A DNA stretch of 5,714 nt. It comes from Sedimentisphaerales bacterium. Lineage in GTDB: Bacteria; Planctomycetota; Phycisphaerae; Sedimentisphaerales; SG8-4. Below the pieces are notes generated by a model. That model was not told where the DNA came from. It worked only from the letters and a program-made list of their open reading frames with translations, and did no database searches. The stretch is taken from NCBI GenBank assembly GCA_016932895.1, contig JAFGCA010000633.1:1-5714 (forward strand), given 5' to 3'. The position numbers and the translations under genes are program-made. Below are positions 1 to 5,714 of the stretch, piece by piece (position 1 is the first letter of the stretch; the number at the start of each line of letters is the position of its first letter).

Positions 1-1
1 C

Positions 2-214
2 AACGGCCTGCTTGACGACCTCCGCATGTACAACTATGCCCTCACCGGCGCGGAAATCGCCCAGCTCTACTACGACGTCACCGGGATCGCCACCTGTGTG
101 GAGGCCCCCGCGGCCGACCTCAGCGGCGATTGCTTCGTCGATCTCAAAGATTTTGCCGAATTCGTGGTAGACTGGCTCAACTGTGGCATCATTCCGGCGA
201 GCGAGTGTCCATAA
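2..214 (+). CDS. LamG-fold secreted protein with C-terminal dockerin-like tail (3' end only)
   Basis: Only the last 70 residues are in the window; the gene starts upstream. Visible residues 1-27 (GLLDDLRMYNYALTGAEIAQLY) match the typical final strand and helix of a LamG/concanavalin-like jellyroll, a carbohydrate- or protein-binding fold of extracellular proteins. After a short linker comes one EF-hand-like calcium loop with acidic or polar residues at loop positions 1, 3, 5, 9 and 12 (D39, S41, D43, D47, D50 of the visible part). It is followed by a helix ending in DWLNC. A true dockerin has two such loops; planctomycete surface proteins often end with a single copy, probably for attachment or sorting. 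The last gene of the window has a related LamG end, so the two may serve the same surface process. The catalytic or binding role of the missing N-terminal part cannot be told. Frame and TAA stop are clear. Confidence 0.85.
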   Translation, partial: NGLLDDLRMYNYALTGAEIAQLYYDVTGIATCVEAPAADLSGDCFVDLKDFAEFVVDWLNCGIIPASECP

Positions 215-235
215 TCGAATCCAGGAATCCAGCGC

Positions 236-271
236 AGAGGGGCCAGATTGACGGTGGGATCTGGCCCCTCT
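236..271 (+). terminator. Perfect 13-bp inverted repeat: terminator hairpin and/or operator
   Basis: AGAGGGGCCAGAT (236-248) is exactly complementary to ATCTGGCCCCTCT (259-271), with a 10-nt loop. It lies 22 nt after the stop of the LamG/dockerin gene, where a transcription terminator is expected, and the stem is long and GC-rich. However, no run of T follows (TATAACTCTGG), so it is not a textbook rho-independent terminator. The dyad also spans the spacer of a good promoter, so it could equally be the binding site of a dimeric regulator. The inverted repeat is certain; its function is not. Confidence 0.7.
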
Positions 272-276
272 ATAAC
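248..276 (+). promoter_or_regulatory. Sigma70-type promoter for the symporter operon
   Basis: TTGACG (248-253, 5 of 6 consensus bases) and TATAAC (271-276, 5 of 6) are separated by exactly 17 bp, the best spacing for a housekeeping sigma factor. Transcription would start near 283 and give a leader of about 83 nt before the symporter start at 366. The -35 box begins on the last base of the left arm and fills the start of the loop of the 236-271 inverted repeat. The right arm makes up most of the spacer. No promoter of similar quality was noticed in the other gaps, which supports one operon from 366 onward. Confidence 0.6.
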
Positions 277-349
277 TCTGGCGATAAAAAGGCTGGCCCA
301 CGAGGCGACATCTGATTTCTTGGTCGAGAGTCTCTACGGCAATCTGACA

Positions 350-365
350 GGGAAAGGAGCTTCCC
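350..365 (+). promoter_or_regulatory. Ribosome binding site in a hairpin loop before the symporter
   Basis: GGGAA (350-354) pairs with TTCCC (361-365), leaving AGGAGC as a six-base loop, so the Shine-Dalgarno core AGGAG (355-359) sits in the loop. The distance from AGGAG to base 366 is 6 nt, ideal for initiation at the ATC codon there. No other start candidate lies at a suitable distance: the first in-frame ATG (432) is more than 70 nt away. The site therefore decides the start of the symporter. Confidence 0.65.
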
Positions 366-1967
366 ATCGACCTCAACGCACTGGACATAACGCTGTTTGT
401 CGGCTTCATCGCCGCCGTCGTCGCGCTGAGCATGTACAAGAGCCGAAAGGAAGAGACCGGCGAAGACTTCTTTCTGGCCGGCCGCGGGCTCACCTGGCCT
501 CTCATTGGCTTCTCGCTCATCGCCGCCAACATCTCCACGGAGCAGTTTGTCGGCATGAACGGCCAGGCGGCCGGAAACGTCGGCCTCGCCGTCGCCAGCT
601 ACGACTGGATCGCCGCCATCAGCCTTGTCCTCGTCGCGATCTTCTTCCTGCCCTTTCTCCTGCGCGGCGGAATCTACACCATCCCCGAATACCTCGAACA
701 CCGATACAACACCGCCGCCCGGGGCATTATGTCGATATACATGATGATCATCCTCGTCGCCGTCACCATGGCGGCCGTTCTTTACTCCGGCGGCCTGACG
801 CTCCGCACCATCTTCGGGCTCGATCTGCGCATCGGCGTCTGGCTCATCGGAGGCATCGCCGCACTCTACACCACCTGGGGCGGCCTCAAGGCCGTCGCCT
901 GGGCCGATCTCATCCAGTGTTCCGCCCTCCTGCTCGGCGGCCTGTGCGTCACTATCGCCGGGCTCATGAAAGTCGGCGGTCTCGATGCATTCTACGACCA
1001 AAGCGCCGAACGCCTCCACATGGCCCTGCCGGCCAATCACCCGTCCCTGCCCTGGACGGCCCTGCTGTTCGGCATCTGGATACCGAACCTCTACTACTGG
1101 GGCTTCAACCAATACATCGTGCAGCGTTCCCTCGCAGCCAAAAGCCTCAAGCACGGCCAGCTCGGCGTCCTGCTCGCCGCCGGCCTCCAGGTCGTCCTGC
1201 CGCTGATCGTCGTCATCCCCGGCATTATCGCCATCCAGCTCTACGAGGGCCAGCTCGCCGATACGCCCGACGCAGCCTTTCCCCTGCTCATTCGCAATCT
1301 CATCCCCGGCGGACTCCGAGGCTTCATCCTCGCCGCCATCGCAGGCGCAGTCATCAGCTCCCTGGCCTCTATGCTCAACAGCGCCTCCACCATCTTCACG
1401 ATCGATATCTTCAAACGCCATTGGAAGAAAGATGCTTCCCCGCATTCCATCGTCACCGTCGGCCGAATCATGACCCTTCTCTTCGTCGTCATCGGCTGCT
1501 CCATTGCTCCTGTCATCGACGATCCCAAATACCAGGGCGTCTTTTACTTCATCCAGGACTTCCAGGGCTACGTCACTCCCGGCATCCTCGCCTGCTTTAT
1601 CTTCGGCTTCTTTGTCAAACGCACACCCGCCGCTGCCGCGATCACCGGCCTGCTTCTGAACGTCCCCGTGTACGGCATCTTGCACATATCTCCCGCCTTC
1701 CTCGATAAACTCGGCGTCCACGGAAAATGGCACTGGCTCGATCAACTGGCCGTCTCCTGCGGCAATATGGCCTTCCTCAACAAAATGGCTCTTACCTTCA
1801 GCGCTATCGCAGTCGTTATGGCCGCGATCACACTTGCTAAACCGCTCAAAGAACCCAAACAAATGCCCGTCAATCCCGACTTCGACATGAAACCTGCACC
1901 TTCCGTTGTTGCGATGGGCGCCACCATAGTGGCAGTGACCGTGCTGCTCTATGTCATCTTCTGGTGA
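366..1967 (+). CDS. Sodium:solute (sugar) symporter, SGLT/SSS family, apparent ATC start
   Basis: Inner-membrane transporter of the SSS (SLC5) family that uses the sodium gradient to import a solute, most likely a sugar. From base 366 it has 533 residues and about 14 hydrophobic segments, usual for SGLT types. Motifs resemble Vibrio vSGLT: NISTEQFVGM (Q60), TIPEYLEHRY, YTTWGGLKAVAWADLIQ, NLYYWGFNQYIVQR (N241, Y244, W245), AVISSLASMLNS (A328, S331, S332, sodium-site positions) and FIQDFQGYVTPGILA (Q397). From recalled vSGLT numbering, two sugar contacts differ: E88 is D80 and K294 is Q275. The first ATG (432) would remove the first membrane segment (ITLFVGFIAAVVALSMY) and has no ribosome binding site. 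The frame is open back to a TGA at 345, and ATC at 366 has an ideal Shine-Dalgarno. Either ATC really starts translation or one base is wrong (ATG to ATC). Family is near certain; the exact substrate is unknown. First gene of the presumed operon. Confidence 0.93.
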   Translation: MDLNALDITLFVGFIAAVVALSMYKSRKEETGEDFFLAGRGLTWPLIGFSLIAANISTEQFVGMNGQAAGNVGLAVASYDWIAAISLVLVAIFFLPFLLRGGIYTIPEYLEHRYNTAARGIMSIYMMIILVAVTMAAVLYSGGLTLRTIFGLDLRIGVWLIGGIAALYTTWGGLKAVAWADLIQCSALLLGGLCVTIAGLMKVGGLDAFYDQSAERLHMALPANHPSLPWTALLFGIWIPNLYYWGFNQYIVQRSLAAKSLKHGQLGVLLAAGLQVVLPLIVVIPGIIAIQLYEGQLADTPDAAFPLLIRNLIPGGLRGFILAAIAGAVISSLASMLNSASTIFTIDIFKRHWKKDASPHSIVTVGRIMTLLFVVIGCSIAPVIDDPKYQGVFYFIQDFQGYVTPGILACFIFGFFVKRTPAAAAITGLLLNVPVYGILHISPAFLDKLGVHGKWHWLDQLAVSCGNMAFLNKMALTFSAIAVVMAAITLAKPLKEPKQMPVNPDFDMKPAPSVVAMGATIVAVTVLLYVIFW

Positions 1968-2036
1968 TATCGAGCCGCACCATGCGGGATGAGACTAAGG
2001 AAATACTCCCCTGGGATCACTCGCAACATGACCGAC

Positions 2037-2045
2037 GAGAGAGGA
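2037..2045 (+). promoter_or_regulatory. Ribosome binding site that sets the start of the URO-D-like gene
   Basis: The purine run GAGAGAGGA ends 8 nt before the ATG at 2054. The other in-frame starts, GTG at 1964 (overlapping the symporter stop as GTGA) and ATG at 1982, have no purine-rich sequence before them. The 2054 start is therefore preferred. The site lies within a six-codon open frame (2028-2048), so translation of that frame, if any, would pass over it. Confidence 0.6.
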
Positions 2046-2053
2046 TAACTGAA

Positions 2054-3220
2054 ATGGACACCACGAAACAACGAGCCCCGCAGCCGGAAAACAAGGCCGC
2101 CCAACCATTGTCCGCCATGGCGCAAGTGGCCAAGACTGCCCCCGGGCGCCCAGCCCTGACGACCAAGGACAACTATGATGCCGCCATGCACAGGATCGAC
2201 GCCTGGTACGAAGGCGCCGTCATAGACCGCCCCCCCGTCCGATTTGCCGGCCACAACGCGCAGTACAACGTCCTGTCCTCCCAGGAATCCCTCTCCCCCC
2301 AGCAACGGAAGCAGGCCTGGTTCGATACCGAACAGGTTGTCTCACGATTCATCGAGTCCATCCGGCAGAGAAGGTTCTTGGCCGAGTCCTTCCCGATCTA
2401 CTGGCCCAACCTCGGCCCCGACGTCTTTGCCGCTTTCTACGGCTGCGACCTGACCTTTGGCGAAGTCACCTCCTGGTCCCGCCCCGTCCTCAAGTCCTGG
2501 CAAGACCTCGACAACCTCCAGATCGATCTCAACAGCGAGTATTTTCGCAAGATCGAAGAGCTCACCCTCCACGCCCTGGAACGGTGCGACGGCCGCTTCC
2601 TCGTCGGCTACACCGACCTGCACCCCGGCATGGACTGTGTCCTGGCCTGGCGAGGCATGGAGCAGCTCTGCTACGATCTCATCGACGCCCCCGACGAAGT
2701 CCGCAGAGGCGTCCAGGCCGCAGGCAAGGATTTCCGCCTCGTCTTTGACCATTTCGATTTCCTGCTCAAAACACACGGCCAATCGTCCGTCTGCTGGATG
2801 GAAATCCCCTCCCTGGCCACATTCCACGTCCCCAGTTGCGATTTCGCCACCATGATGTCGCCAAAGCAGTTCGCTTCCCTGGCCCTGCCCGCGATTCAGG
2901 ACGAGATCAAGCACACCACCCACAACGTATTCCATCTCGACGGAAAAGGGGTCGCCCGGCATGTCGACGCCATCCTCGACCTGCCCCGCATCCAGGCCAT
3001 CCAATGGGCCCAGGGCATGGGCGAGGACCAACCCATCATGCAGTGGATCCCGCTTCTCAAGAGAATCCGCGCCGCCGGAAAGTCCGTCATCGTCGATCTC
3101 CAAAAACACGAACTCGAAGACTTCATCGCCGAAATGCCCCCGGAAGGTCTCTTCCTCTGGATCGCCGAAAACGACGAATCCCAACAACGAGAAATCATTA
3201 AACGCCTCGAAAATTGGTGA
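2054..3220 (+). CDS. URO-D / corrinoid methyltransferase-fold protein (COG0407-like), function unknown
   Basis: A 388-residue cytoplasmic protein with no signal peptide or membrane segment. It resembles the planctomycete branch of the uroporphyrinogen decarboxylase superfamily, a TIM-barrel group that also holds the MtaA/MtbA methylcobamide methyltransferases. Family-like segments are DRPPVRF (58-64), NLGPDVFAAFYGCDLTFG (from 119), YTDLHPGMD (186-194), FHLDGKGVARHVDAIL (from 293), AIQWAQGMGEDQP and the C-terminal LFLWIAENDE. Genuine heme-pathway URO-D has an N-terminal R-Q-A-G-R motif, which is absent, so it should not be called hemE. The HxCG zinc motif of MtaA/MtbA is replaced by H294-L-D296-G and no cysteine follows, so zinc-thiolate chemistry like theirs is unlikely. 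The first 36 or so residues are low-complexity and lie outside the conserved region. The gene sits between a sugar transporter and a sulfatase, so a role in handling a modified sugar or its methyl group is possible but unproven. Superfamily call is good; the reaction is unknown. Confidence 0.85.
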   Translation: MDTTKQRAPQPENKAAQPLSAMAQVAKTAPGRPALTTKDNYDAAMHRIDAWYEGAVIDRPPVRFAGHNAQYNVLSSQESLSPQQRKQAWFDTEQVVSRFIESIRQRRFLAESFPIYWPNLGPDVFAAFYGCDLTFGEVTSWSRPVLKSWQDLDNLQIDLNSEYFRKIEELTLHALERCDGRFLVGYTDLHPGMDCVLAWRGMEQLCYDLIDAPDEVRRGVQAAGKDFRLVFDHFDFLLKTHGQSSVCWMEIPSLATFHVPSCDFATMMSPKQFASLALPAIQDEIKHTTHNVFHLDGKGVARHVDAILDLPRIQAIQWAQGMGEDQPIMQWIPLLKRIRAAGKSVIVDLQKHELEDFIAEMPPEGLFLWIAENDESQQREIIKRLENW

Positions 3221-3338
3221 GAGCGCAGCCGTCTGTCGCGTCGCGAAGAGAAGAATCCTGCTGGGGGATCATGCTGAAAACGCCCTCACAGACTCCCGCT
3301 GCTACGCCCCGCCGCGTACCAGGAAAAGGATCATCGCA

Positions 3339-4883
3339 ATGCCAGGTATCACTCGAAGGCAGTTCGCACGCGTCGCAGGATTGGGCGCCGCGGGAATGCT
3401 CCTCACCGGCTCCCGCGTCTTCAGCCAGCCCGTCACCGGCAAACCGCAGGAACGCCCAAACCTGCTCTACGTCTTCGCCGATCAACTCGGCCTCAACCAC
3501 TGCGGCTACGCAGGCAACGCCAAGGCTCATACCCCCACCATCGACCGCCTCGCCAGCCAGGGCATCAGCTTCACCAACGCCGTCTCCACCATGCCCGTCT
3601 GCTGCGCGCACCGGGCGTCTCTTTTCACCGGAAAATATCCCACCACGACCGGCGTCGTGATCAACGAGCTTCGCATGAACCCCAACCACCGCTGCCTCGG
3701 CCACCTCCTCACCGAAAACGACTACCAGACCTGCTACATCGGAAAATGGCACCTCTGGGCCAGCGACGACGATCCTCGCGTTCCCACCCAGACCGATCAT
3801 CTCAGCTCACAGAACAGCTTCACCCCGCCCGGAAAGCACCGCCTCGGGTTCGATGGCTACTGGGCCGCCTACAACTATCACCACGTCTACTACGACGCCT
3901 TCTACCACACCCAGACCCCCGAAAAAATCTCCTACGGCGAAGGCGCCTACGAACCCGACGCCCAAACCGATCTCATGATCGACTGGCTGCGACAGGCCGC
4001 CAAAACCCCCAAGCCCTTCGCCGCCATCCTCTCCTACGGCCCGCCCCACGCACCCTGGGCCCGCAACAACGTCCCCCCCGACTGGCTCGAAAAATTCGAA
4101 AACGTCTCCCTCCCCAATCCCCCCAACTACAAACCCGAAGACGACGAACCTTACACCGACGGCTGGGGACGCATCTCACAACAGCAGCGAGACCGCCTCG
4201 AACTCTCCCGACGCATCTACTACGCCATGACCGCCAGCGTCGACGCCTGCTTCGCTCGCCTCCTCCACGCCCTCGAAGAACTCGGCCTCGCCCAAAACAC
4301 CATCGTCGTCTTCTCCTCCGACCATGGCGAAATGTTCGGCGCCCACGGCCGCCTCGCCAAAAACATCTTCTACGAAGAAGCCGCCCGCGTCCCCTTCCTC
4401 GTCCGCTGGCCAGGCCGCGCCCCCGCAGCCGCCACCAGCGACGTCTGCCTCGCCACTGTCGACATCATGCCCACCCTCCTGGGCCTCTTGGACCTGCCCA
4501 TCCCCAAAGAAGTCGAGGGCATGGACCTCAGCGCCCACGTCACCGGCCGCGGCGGACCCGAACCCTCCGCCGCCTTCCTCCAGAACACCGGCGCCTGCGC
4601 CGCCTGGCAGGACGGCCACGAGTGGCGCGCCCTCCGCGACAAACGATTCACCTACGCACGCTATCGCGTCGACGGCTGCGAACTCCTCTTCGACAACAGA
4701 ACCGACCCCTACCAGATGAACAACCTTATCCTCGACACACAACACGCCGACACCGCCAACCGCTTCCGCGCCATGATGACCGAAAAAATGGACCAACTCA
4801 ACGACACCAACGAAACTTGCACCTGGTACCGCCAACACTGGACCGACGGAAACCGCGCAATCCTCCGCGGAGCAAAGGGATAA
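3339..4883 (+). CDS. Tat-exported formylglycine-dependent sulfatase (type I arylsulfatase family)
   Basis: Hydrolyses sulfate esters, here most likely on a polysaccharide or glycan outside the cytoplasmic membrane. The 514 residues fit the type I (S1) family. The N-terminus TRRQFARVAGLGAAGM (5-20) is a twin-arginine signal followed by a hydrophobic stretch; ATG 3339 is preceded by AAAAGGA with 8-nt spacing. C88-C-A-H-R92 fits the C-x-[PA]-x-R sulfatase signature, so C88 should be oxidised to formylglycine by a maturase not in this window. Other active-site elements are FADQLG (D48, Q49), GKWHL (K136, H138), SSDHGEMFGAHG (D328, H329) and K341. D48, D328 and H329 are likely calcium ligands or neighbours. 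Q49 replaces the second aspartate of the common DD pair, as in several S1 subfamilies. It follows the URO-D-like gene by 118 nt and nearly touches the next LamG gene. The substrate and S1 subfamily cannot be named from sequence alone. Confidence 0.95.
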   Translation: MPGITRRQFARVAGLGAAGMLLTGSRVFSQPVTGKPQERPNLLYVFADQLGLNHCGYAGNAKAHTPTIDRLASQGISFTNAVSTMPVCCAHRASLFTGKYPTTTGVVINELRMNPNHRCLGHLLTENDYQTCYIGKWHLWASDDDPRVPTQTDHLSSQNSFTPPGKHRLGFDGYWAAYNYHHVYYDAFYHTQTPEKISYGEGAYEPDAQTDLMIDWLRQAAKTPKPFAAILSYGPPHAPWARNNVPPDWLEKFENVSLPNPPNYKPEDDEPYTDGWGRISQQQRDRLELSRRIYYAMTASVDACFARLLHALEELGLAQNTIVVFSSDHGEMFGAHGRLAKNIFYEEAARVPFLVRWPGRAPAAATSDVCLATVDIMPTLLGLLDLPIPKEVEGMDLSAHVTGRGGPEPSAAFLQNTGACAAWQDGHEWRALRDKRFTYARYRVDGCELLFDNRTDPYQMNNLILDTQHADTANRFRAMMTEKMDQLNDTNETCTWYRQHWTDGNRAILRGAKG

Positions 4884-4884
4884 C

Positions 4885-5714
4885 ATGCAAGGACCAAAGC
4901 GCCTGACGACGATCCTTCTGACGCTGGCCCTCGCCGCCGGGACAGCATCGGCTGATAGGGTGCACCACTGGCGACTCGACGAAACCACCGGCGACACCGC
5001 CTGCAACAGCGCAGGCTTTCAGGACGGACAACTGCAAAACTCGCCCATCTGGCAACCCGCCCAAGGCCTTGACGGCGCCCTCCAATGCGACCAGGACGAC
5101 GACGGGGTCGCCTTGGGAACCATTGATCTCAGCTCCAGCTTCACCATCATGGGTTGGTCCCGCCCCGTCCCCCAGTCCGCCCGCTGGGGCCGTTTCGTCA
5201 ACTCCTCCCACATGACCGGCTGCTACCTCGGCTTCAAACCTGTCGATGACGACAACTACTGGCACCTCCTCGTCCAGCTCGCCGGCCCCATCGGTGGCAA
5301 TATCACCGGGCCACTGGTGACCTACAACACCTGGCAACACGTCGCCGCCGTCTACAACCGCACCACCTTACAAGCCACGCTCTACGTGAATGGATCGGCC
5401 TACGGCCCCGTCACTGCTTCCCCGCCTTCCCAACCCATCGCCGCGACCTACCTCGGCAAAGACAAAACCGTCAGCCCCGCCATCCTCGGCCTCTACGACG
5501 ACGTCGCCATCTTCGACTCCGCCCTCACCGCCGCACAAATCCAGGCCGTCTACGCCGAAGGTCTCACCGGCCACGCCATCAACTACTGGCAAGCCTCAAA
5601 CCCCTCCCCCGCCGACAACGCCTCCGACGTACCCCTTGACGCCCCCCTCGCCTGGTCCGCCGGCGCCAACCCGCCCCAACCTATCACTGCCCACATCCTC
5701 TACTACGGCGCCGA
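4885..5714 (+). CDS. Secreted LamG-domain protein with following Ig/Fn3-like repeat (5' part)
   Basis: Starts at the ATG one base after the sulfatase TAA (TAACATG), so the two are probably translationally coupled; AAAGGGA (4874-4880) and GGAG (4869-4872) are possible ribosome binding sites. The open frame runs off the window after 276 residues with no stop. Residues 1-23 form a Sec signal peptide: positive start (K5, R6), leucine/alanine core, and A-S-A cleavage before D24. Residues about 26-225 form a LamG/concanavalin-like jellyroll beginning VHHWRLDE, with TWQHVAAVYN in the middle and ending LYDDVAIFDSALTAAQIQAVY. From about 237 the sequence NPSPADNASDVPLDAPLAW opens an Ig/Fn3-like beta-sandwich repeat common in large planctomycete surface proteins, so the full protein is probably long. 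Likely role is binding carbohydrate or matrix at the cell surface beside the sulfatase. No catalytic domain is visible in this part. Confidence 0.88.
   Translation, partial: MQGPKRLTTILLTLALAAGTASADRVHHWRLDETTGDTACNSAGFQDGQLQNSPIWQPAQGLDGALQCDQDDDGVALGTIDLSSSFTIMGWSRPVPQSARWGRFVNSSHMTGCYLGFKPVDDDNYWHLLVQLAGPIGGNITGPLVTYNTWQHVAAVYNRTTLQATLYVNGSAYGPVTASPPSQPIAATYLGKDKTVSPAILGLYDDVAIFDSALTAAQIQAVYAEGLTGHAINYWQASNPSPADNASDVPLDAPLAWSAGANPPQPITAHILYYGA

Noticed and set aside
248..1708. 486-codon + strand frame in another phase of the symporter
   Set aside because: Arginine-, histidine- and proline-rich out-of-frame product of GC-rich codons, with no recognisable fold.
270..1862. 530-codon open frame on the reverse strand across the symporter
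   Set aside because: Its translation is rich in G, D, E and A without any family motif; it is the antisense shadow of C-ending codons in a clearly recognised symporter.
1975..1987. Small inverted repeat CCGCA-CCA-TGCGG after the symporter stop
   Set aside because: Five pairs and a 3-nt loop with no T-tract; too weak to call a terminator, and the downstream genes appear co-transcribed.
2342..3187. 281-codon reverse-strand frame within the URO-D-like gene
   Set aside because: Same codon-bias shadow; the + strand protein has the conserved motifs.
2961..3338. Upstream extension of the sulfatase frame into the URO-D-like gene
   Set aside because: The extension is low-complexity shadow sequence; ATG 3339 has a good ribosome site and is followed at once by a Tat signal.
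3221..3338. 118-nt gap between the URO-D-like gene and the sulfatase, examined for a small gene, promoter or terminator
   Set aside because: Only short weak dyads such as TCGCG-T-CGCGA were seen; no convincing promoter, hairpin with T-tract or coding sequence.
4176..5006. 276-codon reverse-strand frame over the sulfatase end and the LamG start
   Set aside because: Composition dominated by G, V, A and E with no domain; it would cross two well-supported + strand genes.

Overview
The window looks like a piece of a GC-rich chromosome from a polysaccharide-degrading planctomycete, probably of the Phycisphaerae / Sedimentisphaerales type. This is inference. It rests on an extracellular protein ending in a LamG fold plus a single dockerin-like EF-hand tail ending near 'DWLNC', a Tat-exported sulfatase, a URO-D-like protein of the kind common in planctomycetes and Lentisphaerae, and a secreted LamG protein running into a 'PSPADNASDVPLD' beta-sandwich repeat. 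Codon use is strongly C-ending (GCC, CTC, ATC, GAC, ACC).

Layout, all on the + strand. (1) 2-214: the 3' end of a secreted LamG/dockerin-like protein. (2) 215-365: an intergenic control region. It holds a perfect 13-bp inverted repeat (236-271), a near-consensus sigma70 promoter overlapping it (-35 TTGACG at 248, 17-bp spacer, -10 TATAAC at 271), and a Shine-Dalgarno sequence shown in the loop of a small hairpin (350-365). (3) 366-1967: an SGLT-type sodium:sugar symporter whose best start is an ATC codon. (4) 2054-3220: a URO-D / methylcobamide-methyltransferase-fold protein. (5) 3339-4883: a formylglycine-type sulfatase with a Tat signal. (6) 4885-5714: the 5' part of a secreted LamG protein, one base after the sulfatase stop, cut by the window edge.

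Genes 3-6 look like one operon, with gaps of 86, 118 and 1 nt and no visible terminator between them. A plausible joint role is use of a sulfated polysaccharide or glycan: the LamG proteins act at the surface, the sulfatase removes sulfate, and the symporter imports a monosaccharide. The URO-D-like enzyme works in the cytoplasm on an unknown substrate, possibly a methyl group or a modified sugar. The functional link is inferred from gene order only.

The points most worth a second look are the apparent ATC start with its hairpin-presented ribosome binding site, the promoter built into an inverted repeat, and the URO-D-like protein, which has HLDG where corrinoid methyltransferases have the zinc motif HxCG. 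I saw no tRNA, rRNA, CRISPR array, insertion sequence or phage gene.
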